Shown: positions 45,314 through 52,435 of the stretch, one piece after another
Position numbering within the stretch: the first letter of the stretch is position 1
Layout: the number at the start of each line of letters is the position of its first letter
Position numbers and translations under genes: made by a program
The notes under the pieces: model-generated
What the model was told of the DNA's origin: nothing
Database searches by the model: none
The model's input: only the letters and a program-made list of their open reading frames with translations
NCBI RefSeq assembly: GCF_026162645.1
Contig: NZ_JAOTBE010000021.1
Span: 1-52,435 of the forward strand
Source of the DNA: Paracoccus rhizosphaerae
Lineage (GTDB): Bacteria > Pseudomonadota > Alphaproteobacteria > Rhodobacterales > Rhodobacteraceae
DNA length: 52,435 nucleotides
Direction of reading: 5' to 3'

Positions 45314-46843
45314 GTGACCGAACTGCCTGCCTCTCTGGCCCCGCTTGCGCTTCGGCTGCACGACCGCGACAACATCATGGTGGCCCTGAAGCCTCTGGCA
45401 CCCGGCATGGCGCTGACCGGCGACGTGACGGCAGCCGAGGCCATTCCGGCGGGCCACAAGGTCGCCATCCGCGCCATCGCCGCAGGCGAGCCTGTGCTGA
45501 AATACGGCCAGATCATCGGCACCGCGACCCGGGCCATCGCGCCGGGCGCACATGTGCATATCCAGAACCTGGGCATGGGCGCGCATCGGCAGGATCATGG
45601 CTTTGGCACCGCCGCCGAGCCCCTGCCCCACGCGGCGACCGAGGCGACGTTCGACGGCTTCCACCGCCCGTCGGGTCGGGTCGGGACTCGGAACTACCTT
45701 GGCATCCTGACATCGGTGAACTGCGCCGGTTCCGTCGCCCGGTTCATCGCCGAAGAGGCCGAGCGGCAGGGCTGGCTGCGTGATTTCCCGAACGTCGACG
45801 GCATCGTGCCGATCGTCCACGGCACCGGCTGCGGCATGTCCGCCAAGGGCGAGGGCTATGAGACCCTGTTCCGCACCATCGCGGGCTATGGCCAGAACCC
45901 GAACTTCGGGGCGATCCTGATGGTCGGTCTGGGCTGCGAGGTCATGCAGATCCCCGACCTGATCGACCGCAAGGCGCTGAAGGACAGTGCGCGGTTCCGG
46001 TACATGACAATCCAGCAGACCGGCGGCACGCGGGCGACCGTGGACAAGGGCGTGGCGATCCTGCGCGACCTTGCGGCCGAGGCCAACCGCGCCAGCCGCG
46101 CCCCGGCCCCCGCGTCCAAACTGGTGATGGGCATGCAGTGCGGCGGATCTGACGGCTACTCCGGCATCACCGCCAACCCGGCACTTGGGGTGGCGTCAGA
46201 CCTGCTGGTGGCGCAGGGCGGCATCTCGATCCTATCGGAAACGTCCGAAATATACGGCGCCGAACACCTGCTGACCCGCCGCGCTGACGAGGCGACCGGA
46301 CGCAAGCTGATCGACCTGCTGGAATGGTGGGAGGATTACACCGCCCGCAACTTTGGAGAGATGGACAACAACCCGTCCCCCGGCAACAAGCGCGGCGGGC
46401 TGACCACGATTTTGGAGAAGAGCCTGGGCGCCGTGGCAAAGGGCGGGTCGGCGCCCCTGTCGGCCGTCTATCGCTATGGCGAACCGATCGACCAGCCGGG
46501 CTTCGTCTTCATGGACAGCCCCGGATACGACCCCTGTTCCGTCACGGGCCAGGTCGCGTCGGGGGCGAACCTGATCGCCTTCACCACCGGTCGGGGCAGC
46601 GTCTCGGGCTATCGCCCGGTGCCCTGCATCAAGATCGCCTCGAACCCGGACCTGTGGCAGCGGATGGAACCCGACATGGACGTCAACTGCGGCGACATCC
46701 TGTCCGGCGTCACGCTGGAGGAGAAGGGACACCAGATCTTCGACCTGATGCTGCGCGTGGCCTCTTGCGAGGAGACGAAAAGCGAGGCGCAGGGCTTCGG
46801 CGCTGTCGAATTCGTGCCCTGGCAGATCGGCGCGGTGATGTGA
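45314..46843 (+). CDS. uxaA: Altronate/galactarate dehydratase (UxaA family)
   Basis: This 509-residue enzyme dehydrates a sugar acid such as altronate or galactarate. An N-terminal SAF domain (NIMVALKPLAPGMALTGD; KYGQIIGTATRAIAPGAHV) is joined to the large catalytic domain beginning GRVGTRNYLGILTSVNCAGS. Conserved metal and active-site stretches include HGTGCGMSAKGEGYETL, MQCGGSDGYSGITANPALG and PGYDPCSVTGQVASGAN. The start is GTG at 45314 with a poor ribosome-binding site. The two activities are hard to separate by sequence, so the substrate is uncertain. It stands alone, without transporter or isomerase partners nearby. Confidence 0.87.
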   Translation: MTELPASLAPLALRLHDRDNIMVALKPLAPGMALTGDVTAAEAIPAGHKVAIRAIAAGEPVLKYGQIIGTATRAIAPGAHVHIQNLGMGAHRQDHGFGTAAEPLPHAATEATFDGFHRPSGRVGTRNYLGILTSVNCAGSVARFIAEEAERQGWLRDFPNVDGIVPIVHGTGCGMSAKGEGYETLFRTIAGYGQNPNFGAILMVGLGCEVMQIPDLIDRKALKDSARFRYMTIQQTGGTRATVDKGVAILRDLAAEANRASRAPAPASKLVMGMQCGGSDGYSGITANPALGVASDLLVAQGGISILSETSEIYGAEHLLTRRADEATGRKLIDLLEWWEDYTARNFGEMDNNPSPGNKRGGLTTILEKSLGAVAKGGSAPLSAVYRYGEPIDQPGFVFMDSPGYDPCSVTGQVASGANLIAFTTGRGSVSGYRPVPCIKIASNPDLWQRMEPDMDVNCGDILSGVTLEEKGHQIFDLMLRVASCEETKSEAQGFGAVEFVPWQIGAVM

Positions 46844-46884
46844 CGACGGGGCCTGCGCTGGCCGCGTTCTCATCCTCTCACAGG

Positions 46885-46914
46885 GGCCGCCCCGCCTGCA
46901 CACAGGCGGCGGCC
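46885..46914. terminator. Hairpin between convergent genes
   Basis: GGCCGCC and GCCTG pair with CAGGCGGCGGCC around a CACA loop, with a 2-base CC bulge. It lies 41 bases after the dehydratase gene and 32 bases beyond the SH3-domain gene. It could end transcription from both sides. Confidence 0.55.
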
Positions 46915-46946
46915 GGGCGACGGGTCCGCCGCCCGGCTGCCATGAT

Positions 46947-47615
46947 TCAGCGATAGATATAGACGATCTGCCGCTCGGCCGGGTCGACCAGGACGGTCTG
47001 ACCGTTGATCTGGGCATAGCGGTAGTCGGGCTGCCCGGGGATCTCGTAGACGGTGACCGGCTCGGGGATGCCCGCGCCCAGGACGACCTCGCCCTCCAGA
47101 TAAACCGGCTCGACTTGGTTCGTGGTGACATAGGTGGTCACCTCGGTCGAGGGCTCGACGCTGGCCGATGCCGCGGCCGTCCCGCCGATGGCTGCACCCG
47201 CAACAGCGCCGATTGGGCCACCGATCAGGGCGCCCATCGCGGCACCGCCCACGCCGCCCACTGCGGCGTCCTGGCCCGACGCATCATCGGATGCCGGAGC
47301 CTCGATGATGGTGACGCCCACCTCCTGCCGGTTCGGATAGAGCGATACGACCTCATCGCCCGCCGTCACCGTCAGATAGTCGCCATAGGACCAGCCCTCC
47401 AGCCCGTCGCCCGAGACCTGGCACCAGTTCGCGCTGTCGATGCAGCCGATGACATTGACCTCGTTTCCGGCCCCGATCGCACCGACCACCTCGTGCTGCA
47501 CGCCCGGGCCCGAGCGGACGTTGAGATCGGTCGAGGCGGTCGCGGTCGTCTGCGCCATTGCGGCCCCTGCGAAGGCGAATGTCGTCGCAGCCGAAGCCAT
47601 CAGGAATGCACGCAT
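46947..47615 (-). CDS. Secreted SH3-domain/DUF1236-like protein with glycine zipper
   Basis: This is a 222-residue envelope protein. A signal peptide (MRAFLMASAATTFAFAGAA, cut after AMA) precedes a bacterial SH3 domain (TDLNVRSGPGVQHEVVGAIG … GWSYGDYL). A glycine-zipper-like stretch GGVGGAAMGALIGGPIGAV lies near residue 130. The C-terminal part resembles DUF1236, ending DYRYAQINGQTVLVDPAER. I chose the ATG at 47615 because AAGGAG lies six bases upstream; an ATG at 47621 overlaps that site. The likely place is the periplasm or outer membrane. The function is unknown. It is divergent from the small secreted protein gene, about 245 bases away. Confidence 0.8.
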   Translation of the reverse strand: MRAFLMASAATTFAFAGAAMAQTTATASTDLNVRSGPGVQHEVVGAIGAGNEVNVIGCIDSANWCQVSGDGLEGWSYGDYLTVTAGDEVVSLYPNRQEVGVTIIEAPASDDASGQDAAVGGVGGAAMGALIGGPIGAVAGAAIGGTAAASASVEPSTEVTTYVTTNQVEPVYLEGEVVLGAGIPEPVTVYEIPGQPDYRYAQINGQTVLVDPAERQIVYIYR

Positions 47616-47859
47616 GTTCATCTCCTTGTGGATGCGCCCCACCCGCGGGGCGCCATGAGGCCATAACATCGGGCGGATGAAGCGGTTCCGCGTCGGACGT
47701 CACGTTCCCTTGCACCCGCCCCTGCGGGCTGCCAGCCGCACGATCGTTTCCTGGGATCGAACAAAGCGGGCGCAAATTTGCGTCTAATGGGCGCCGGGAC
47801 CGAGGGCTATCTGTGCCTCATCGAAACGAACCGACGTTCCAACCAAAGGATATGCAACG

Positions 47860-48129
47860 ATGAAAGCCATTACCCTCGCCCTCGGCGCCCTTGCCTTCGC
47901 CACCGCCGCCAATGCCGCCGGAATGTCGAGCCACGAACGCCCGCAGCCGGTTTCGTTCGACAGCACCGTCGCCGCGGCGCAGATGGTGGACGTGCCCGCA
48001 GGTTCGGTCCTGACCAGCAAGGAACTGCGCCGCGCAGGCCTCGGCGCCGACGACCTGGTTTCGGTGTCGCTGGTCGGGTCCGCACCGGTCGACCGCGGGG
48101 ACCGTTTCTCGGCCAAGGGCGACAATTGA
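47860..48129 (+). CDS. Small secreted protein of unknown function
   Basis: The 89-residue product has a signal peptide (MKAITLALGALAFATAANA) and a short mature part of about 70 residues with no cysteines: VDVPAGSVLTSKELRRAGLG then DDLVSVSLVGSAP. The ATG has AAAGGA upstream at about eight bases. I do not recognise the family; similar short secreted proteins are common in Rhodobacteraceae. It lies between an SH3-domain envelope gene (divergent) and a LysR regulator (88 bases downstream, same strand), which could respond to or control it. Confidence 0.75.
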   Translation: MKAITLALGALAFATAANAAGMSSHERPQPVSFDSTVAAAQMVDVPAGSVLTSKELRRAGLGADDLVSVSLVGSAPVDRGDRFSAKGDN

Positions 48130-48217
48130 TCTTTCCGATCATCGCCCTCGCGACTAGACCGTTGACCGCCGCGCCTTCCGGCGCTGGCGGTCATTCGCAT
48201 CCGCAGGGTCGGTTTCG

Positions 48218-49114
48218 ATGAAGGAACTCAACTTGGACATCAAGGCCCTGCGCGCCTTCGCCGCCGTCGTCGAGGAAGGCAGCTTCACGGCTGCCGCTCA
48301 GCGCATCGTGATGTCCAAGAGCATGTGCAGCAAGATCATTGCGGATCTTGAATCCTTTCTGGGCGCCCGGCTTCTGACGCGCACCACGCGGGCCGTCACC
48401 CCGACGGCCGCCGGCATGAGCTTCTATACCGAGGTCGGCGGAATCCTCGCGCGGCTGGACGCGGCGACCGAGGCCGTGCGCTCGACCACGCTCCACGCCT
48501 CGGGGCCGCTGAAGCTGGGCGCGCCGGTCCAGTACATGCTCAACGTCTTCGAGCCGCACCTGCTGCGCTTCATGACCGAATATCCCGACGTCCAATTGGA
48601 CGTGGTGCTGGAGGACGCGCGCACCGACCTGACCCGCGACGGATACGACGCCGTCCTGCGGATCGGGCTTCTGGAAGACAGCAACCTGCACGCGCGCCAC
48701 CTGCACGACACGCCGATCCTGCTGGTGGCCTCGCCCAACTATATCCAAGCGCGCGGCAATCCGGAGCATCCGTCGGATCTGCGACATCACCTCTGCCTGC
48801 ATTACACGAACCTTCGCGGTGCGGGCACTTGGCCGCTGCGGCAGGGGAGCGAGGTGATCTATCAGAAGATCACCCCCGCCTTTTCAAGCAACAACAACGA
48901 ATTGCTGCGCCGGCTGGCAGTCGCCGGCAAGGGTATCGCGCTGACGCCCCGCTTCCAGGTCACCGACGATCTGGAGGCGGGGCGCCTGGTGGCGGTGATG
49001 CCGGACTATGGCCTGCCGGGGGCGCCGGTCCATGTCCTCTATTCCAGCCGCAAGAATGTCAGCGCCGCGCTGTCGGCATTTCTGGACTTCGTGGCGACGC
49101 TGCGCTTCGAGTAA
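48218..49114 (+). CDS. LysR family transcriptional regulator
   Basis: This 298-residue DNA-binding regulator has the N-terminal winged helix-turn-helix at residues ~8–65 (ALRAFAAVVEEGSFTAAAQR, then MSKSMCSKIIADLESFLGAR and LLTRTTRAVTPTAAG). A periplasmic-binding-like effector domain follows, from about residue 92. The substrate-binding pattern and the length are typical of the CrgA-like subgroup that lacks strong specificity clues. It lies after the small secreted protein gene on the same strand. Target genes and effector are unknown. Confidence 0.92.
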   Translation: MKELNLDIKALRAFAAVVEEGSFTAAAQRIVMSKSMCSKIIADLESFLGARLLTRTTRAVTPTAAGMSFYTEVGGILARLDAATEAVRSTTLHASGPLKLGAPVQYMLNVFEPHLLRFMTEYPDVQLDVVLEDARTDLTRDGYDAVLRIGLLEDSNLHARHLHDTPILLVASPNYIQARGNPEHPSDLRHHLCLHYTNLRGAGTWPLRQGSEVIYQKITPAFSSNNNELLRRLAVAGKGIALTPRFQVTDDLEAGRLVAVMPDYGLPGAPVHVLYSSRKNVSAALSAFLDFVATLRFE

Positions 49115-49168
49115 CCGCGACGCCTGCGCAGGCTTGTCGGCCTGGGACGGCGCCGCGTTTCTCTCTGG

Positions 49169-51868
49169 TCAGGCGACCAGCTTCTTGCCGTTCTGCGCGT
49201 GGCGATGGGCCAGCTTGCGGCCCATTCGCCCCGAAAGAAGCTCTCGGACGGCCGGGTGGGACGCGCCCTCCGCCAGTTCCGGGAACAGGGCGAAAATCTC
49301 GTCCCGCGCCTCGGCCGGAACGGTCTTTAGCGCCTCGGCCCCGGTATAGAGCGATTCGGTTTCGGCGCCGTTGGCCAGGACGATCTGGTGCGCGTCGAAC
49401 AGGAAGTGGACATAGGTCACCTCGTCCAGGTCCGTCGCCAGATCGATGCCGTCGGTGACCATCAGCTGCTTCGCTGCGACAAGCACCTCGGGCGTGCCGA
49501 ACATGCGCTCGGCGATCTTCGAGCGCACGAGCATGCGGTGCTGCTGCGACACGATCAGATCATGCTTGGGCAGGCCCTGCCCCAGCGCACCGGCGCGGAT
49601 GCGCACCGGCCGTAACGCAGGATCAGCCTCCAGCATCCCGGCCCCAAGCGGACGCTGCGCGATCCAGCGGATGGGCTGGAAGCCGGCATCACGCGTCAGG
49701 ACAAGATCGCCGACCTTCAGCTGGCCCGCCGCGACGGCGCCGTCCGCGGTCTCGATCATGGCGTCCGAGCCAAAGCAGACCACGCCGACAGTCTCGGTCG
49801 TCAGCTCCGCGGCGGCGACCGCGGTTCCGCCGTTCTGGATCGTCAGCGTGAAGTCCTGGCCGAAGCCCGCCGCGGTTGTGATGCTGTTCAGCACGCCATC
49901 GTCGGCCTGATCGGCCTTCAGCCAGCTGAGGGTCGAGCGATAGGGCGTCAGCCCCAAGCCCGCACGCTGCGCGTTGATGATCGCAAGGTTGCTGTCATTA
50001 TAGAAGGCGGACAGGTCGATCCGGTCGTTGTTCGTGGCATCGCCATCGGCCGCCCCGCCGCTGTTGCCTGTGCTGAAATCCGTGATGACGTCGCCAGAGG
50101 TCACCACGAAGACGTCGTCACCCGCGCCGCCGGTCAGCGTGTCGCTGCCTTCGCCGCCATTCAGGGTGTCGTTCCCGTCACCGCCCAGAAGGACGTCCGC
50201 ACCGGCCCCGCCCAGCAGGCTGTCGTTTCCGGCGCCGCCGCTCAACTGGTCGTTGCCGATCCCACCCAGGATGGTGTCGTTGCCGATGCCTCCGTCGACG
50301 GTGTCAGCGCCGTCACCGGCGTCGACGAAGTCGTCGCCGTCGCCCGCCTCAACAAGGTCGTTGCCGTCACCGGCCAGGACGCTGTCATTGCCGCCGCCCG
50401 AGCGGATGGTGTCATCGCCCGACCCGCCGTTCACGGTCTCTGCGCCGGCGCCGCCCGTGAAGCTGTCGTTGCCGGCGCCGGTGACGAAGCTTGCCGAGGT
50501 CGCGTTCGTGGACGCATCGATCGTGTCGTTGCCGGCGCCCGTGGCGATGCCCTCGACGGTGTTGAAGCTGGCGGTGCTGCCACCACTTGCAAAGCTGCCC
50601 GATCCGCCGCTGTAGGTGACCGTGCTGGCCCCCGTCAGCCCCGCGCCCGAAATCGTGTCGCTGCCCGCGCCGCCCGTGATCGTGTCGGCTCCGAAGGCGC
50701 CGGACAGGTTGATCAGGTCGTCGCCACCCCCGGCGTTGATGACATCGGCGCCGCTGCCGCCCGCGTTGATGGTGTCGGCACCCTCGCCGGTCAAGAAGCT
50801 GCCTGCCTGCGCGCCGCTGATGTTGACGGTGTCATTGCCGGCGCCGGTGGTGATGCTCTCGATCGTGTTGAAGTTCGCGGTGTTTCCGCCGTTCACGAAG
50901 CTGCCCGAGCCATCGCTGAAGTTGACCGTGCTGGCCCCGCCCAGCCCGCTGCCCGAGATCGTGTCGCTGCCGGCCCCGCCGGTGATCGTGTCGGTCCCGA
51001 AGGCGCCGGTCAGATTGATCAGGTCGTTGTCATCACCGCCGTCGATGCTGTCGTTGCCCGCGCCGCCGTCGAGGACATCGTTGCCCGTCCCGCCGATCAG
51101 GGTGTCGTTGCCGGCCTCGCCCTCAAGACTGTCGGCACCCGCCCCCCCGTTCACGCTGTCATTGCCCAAGCCCGACCGCACCGTGTCATTGCCCGCGCCG
51201 GCAAGGATGACATCGTCGTTGTATCCAGTCGCGGGGCCCGTCAACCCGTCGCCGTTGTCGATCTGGTCCGAGCCGCTGAGCCCAGGTTCGACATAGCCGC
51301 TGACGATCGAGTCGTTGCCGCTTGTGCCGTCGATCACGCCGTTGTCAAAAACGCCAGTTTGGCGGTCCAGCGCGAAGACCGTGTTGTTTGTATTGCTGGT
51401 CGCCACCGGGCTGATCAACTGGATCGAGGTGATCGGCTTTGACGTCAGCGCGGCGTTGACACCGGAGGTCGAAGGAGGTGGAGCAAGGAACAGTTCACCG
51501 GTTTGCGCCTGGACGATGACCAGGTTGACCGGCGTCGCGGAGGTCGTTCCGTCGGCATAGGTGATGTTTGCGGAATAGACGCCGACTGCATCATGCTGCA
51601 GCGTCTGGGGCGTGCCCCCGACCGTGGTGGGCGTCGAATAGGTTTGGCCGGCAACGTCCGTATTCTGATAGCTCGTAGCCGTGCCGCTTGGAGTCATCGT
51701 GGCCGTGACAGCGCGGGAGTAAAGCGGACTTCCCGCCGATCCATAACTTGTGCCGGTCAGCACCGCGACGTTGTCAGCGAGGCCCGATCCACCTTCTAGT
51801 CCACCTTCGACCGCGTCGATGCGGCTGGTGGTGGTTCCAAGGTAGATCCAGTTGAAGGTCGTCGGCAT
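49169..51868 (-). CDS. RTX/hemolysin-type calcium-binding repeat protein with Hint domain
   Basis: This 899-residue acidic protein is probably exported by a type I secretion system, because it has no N-terminal signal peptide (MPTTFNWIYLGTTTSRIDAV). Nonapeptide calcium-binding repeats of the GGxGxDxL kind cover about residues 190–610. From about residue 697 a Hedgehog/intein (Hint) domain follows: GVVCFGSDAMIETADGAV, LKVGDLVLTRDAGFQPIRWI, SQQHRMLVRSK and YVHFLFDAHQIVLANGAE. Cys698 would be the self-processing nucleophile. A 102-residue segment is duplicated in tandem. The ATG at 51868 has AGAGGA upstream. Similar multi-copy proteins occur in Rhodobacterales; role (surface or biofilm) unknown. 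No secretion genes are adjacent. Confidence 0.88.
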   Translation of the reverse strand: MPTTFNWIYLGTTTSRIDAVEGGLEGGSGLADNVAVLTGTSYGSAGSPLYSRAVTATMTPSGTATSYQNTDVAGQTYSTPTTVGGTPQTLQHDAVGVYSANITYADGTTSATPVNLVIVQAQTGELFLAPPPSTSGVNAALTSKPITSIQLISPVATSNTNNTVFALDRQTGVFDNGVIDGTSGNDSIVSGYVEPGLSGSDQIDNGDGLTGPATGYNDDVILAGAGNDTVRSGLGNDSVNGGAGADSLEGEAGNDTLIGGTGNDVLDGGAGNDSIDGGDDNDLINLTGAFGTDTITGGAGSDTISGSGLGGASTVNFSDGSGSFVNGGNTANFNTIESITTGAGNDTVNISGAQAGSFLTGEGADTINAGGSGADVINAGGGDDLINLSGAFGADTITGGAGSDTISGAGLTGASTVTYSGGSGSFASGGSTASFNTVEGIATGAGNDTIDASTNATSASFVTGAGNDSFTGGAGAETVNGGSGDDTIRSGGGNDSVLAGDGNDLVEAGDGDDFVDAGDGADTVDGGIGNDTILGGIGNDQLSGGAGNDSLLGGAGADVLLGGDGNDTLNGGEGSDTLTGGAGDDVFVVTSGDVITDFSTGNSGGAADGDATNNDRIDLSAFYNDSNLAIINAQRAGLGLTPYRSTLSWLKADQADDGVLNSITTAAGFGQDFTLTIQNGGTAVAAAELTTETVGVVCFGSDAMIETADGAVAAGQLKVGDLVLTRDAGFQPIRWIAQRPLGAGMLEADPALRPVRIRAGALGQGLPKHDLIVSQQHRMLVRSKIAERMFGTPEVLVAAKQLMVTDGIDLATDLDEVTYVHFLFDAHQIVLANGAETESLYTGAEALKTVPAEARDEIFALFPELAEGASHPAVRELLSGRMGRKLAHRHAQNGKKLVA
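50414..51025 (-). repeat. Tandem duplication of a 102-residue unit in the RTX protein
   Basis: Copy 1 (50720–51025) begins DLINLTGAFGTDTITGGAGS and copy 2 (50414–50719) begins DLINLSGAFGADTITGGAGS. The alignable spacing is exactly 306 bases. Both run through a TGAGND block to an SF-TG-G-D block. Many positions differ and the last third has diverged, so this is an old in-frame duplication, not assembly error. Confidence 0.82.
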
Positions 51869-52347
51869 GCTGTGTCCTCTGTCTTGCAAAGGGTAGAAAT
51901 GTCGGCGCGGTGCCTGTCGGTCGGGACACCGGCAGCGGAACGTCTAGTCGTTGGCGCGTTGTCGGCCGCAGGTGCGGCAGACCTGCGGCGGCAGGCTGAA
52001 AATCGTGGGAAACGACTGTTCGGACGGAGCGCACATGCTGACAACCTGTTCAGATGACTTGAGGTCAATCGAGGTCCGGCCAGTTGAGACCAGTCATGAC
52101 AACAACTAAAAGTTAACCTATCAAGGATCAATACAATCTTAGGTATATTTTGCGTAACGGCGCAATTTTGCGCGCCCTGCACGGGCTGTGCGCAGTTCTG
52201 CCATATGATGCGCATACTTTGGTCGGATGACATCCGACCTGAACACGTGATCAACGGCCTGCCATCAGCTGGATCTCACAAGCGGCTTCAAGCCCTCGCC
52301 AAGACATCCGGTCTTAGGGTCCATCCCTATAAATTTCTATTGAATGG
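51869..52347. promoter_or_regulatory. Upstream spacer of the RTX/Hint gene with palindromes
   Basis: This ~480-base gap is AT-richer than its surroundings, especially near 52080–52160. It holds an exact palindrome GGTCGGATG-A-CATCCGACC (52221–52239) and GCGCAA/TTGCGC arms around TT (52160–52173). These could be operators or a transcript hairpin controlling the RTX gene. No gene was recognised. The gap probably includes an IS insertion boundary at its right end. Confidence 0.45.
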
Positions 52348-52371
52348 CAGCGTGTTGAGTGATTCACGCTG
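52348..52371. repeat. Inverted repeat near the start of the transposase gene
   Basis: CAGCGTG and CACGCTG form a perfect 7-bp inverted repeat with a 10-base spacer, immediately before the transposase ATG. It may lie in or near the left end of the insertion sequence, or act as a hairpin limiting transposase expression. Confidence 0.45.
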
Positions 52372-52374
52372 GTC

Positions 52375-52435
52375 ATGAGCAAAAGAGACAAGAGATATTT
52401 CTGGCTAAGCGCGCAACAGATGCGTCGGATGCAGC
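52375..52435 (+). mobile_element. IS5-family-like transposase, N-terminal start (cut by window end)
   Basis: Only 20 codons are present, from the ATG at 52375: the product begins MSKRDKRYFWLSAQQMRRMQ. This matches the N-terminal pattern FWLS..QM of IS5-group transposases common in Paracoccus and relatives. It is too short to name the element. The left inverted repeat should lie just upstream, but I could not fix its boundary. Confidence 0.7.

Noticed and set aside
49700..51300. CRISPR-like periodicity
   Set aside because: The repetition is the nine-residue RTX coding repeat in frame; no identical direct repeats with unique spacers.

Overview
This 52.4 kb window is GC-rich chromosomal DNA. 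It probably comes from an alphaproteobacterium of the Rhodobacterales, most likely Paracoccus or a close relative. The support is the gene order tRNA-Trp–secE–nusG–rplKAJL–rpoBC–rpsL–rpsG–fusA–tuf, an ethylmalonyl-CoA mutase, a Paracoccus-type Gfa, RTX/Hint proteins and frequent GTG/TTG starts. The genus is inferred; no rRNA gene is present.

Positions 1–18013, mostly minus strand, hold the transcription/translation core: tRNA-Trp, secE, nusG, the L11–L1 and L10–L7/L12 operons, rpoB, rpoC, then rpsL, rpsG, fusA and the start of tuf. A small operon, an EamA-type exporter overlapping a putative rhamnosyltransferase, lies between rpoC and rpsL. Several GC-rich hairpins sit between the cistrons.

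Positions 18075–33046 are a dense housekeeping stretch: a CoA-binding protein, a YHS protein, a SpoU-type rRNA methyltransferase, tRNA-Tyr, a glycosyltransferase-like protein, ileS with an overlapping DUF3253 gene, a membrane protein, queF, a group III truncated haemoglobin, a TRIC/UPF0126 protein, rnhA, a glutathione transferase, ispH, cobQ, secG and pyrG. Overlapping start/stop codons mark several translationally coupled pairs.

Positions 33047–38072 are the odd part. Beside an intact hemolysin III gene lies a decayed nitrogen locus. A NarK-type transporter lacking both ends is fused to the C-terminal catalytic half of cyanase. It is followed by a formate/nitrite-family transporter with an in-frame stop codon and an apparent internal deletion. 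An intact L,D-transpeptidase gene and about 1.1 kb without recognisable genes follow.

Positions 38073–49114 carry metabolic and envelope genes: a short-chain dehydrogenase divergent from a Tat-exported cyclase, a sorbosone-dehydrogenase-like secreted protein with a DUF2231 membrane partner, gfa with an unusual C-terminal tail, ethylmalonyl-CoA mutase, an altronate/galactarate dehydratase, an SH3/DUF1236 secreted protein, a small secreted protein and a LysR regulator. The window closes with a large RTX/Hint secreted protein containing a 102-residue internal duplication, an AT-richer spacer with palindromes, and the first codons of an IS5-type transposase cut by the window end.

I saw no CRISPR array, prophage or complete insertion sequence. 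The best candidates for something undescribed are the narK–cynS chimera and its decayed surroundings, the Gfa tail, the RTX/Hint duplication, and the unrecognised proteins at 20339 and 24729. None amounts to a clear new system.
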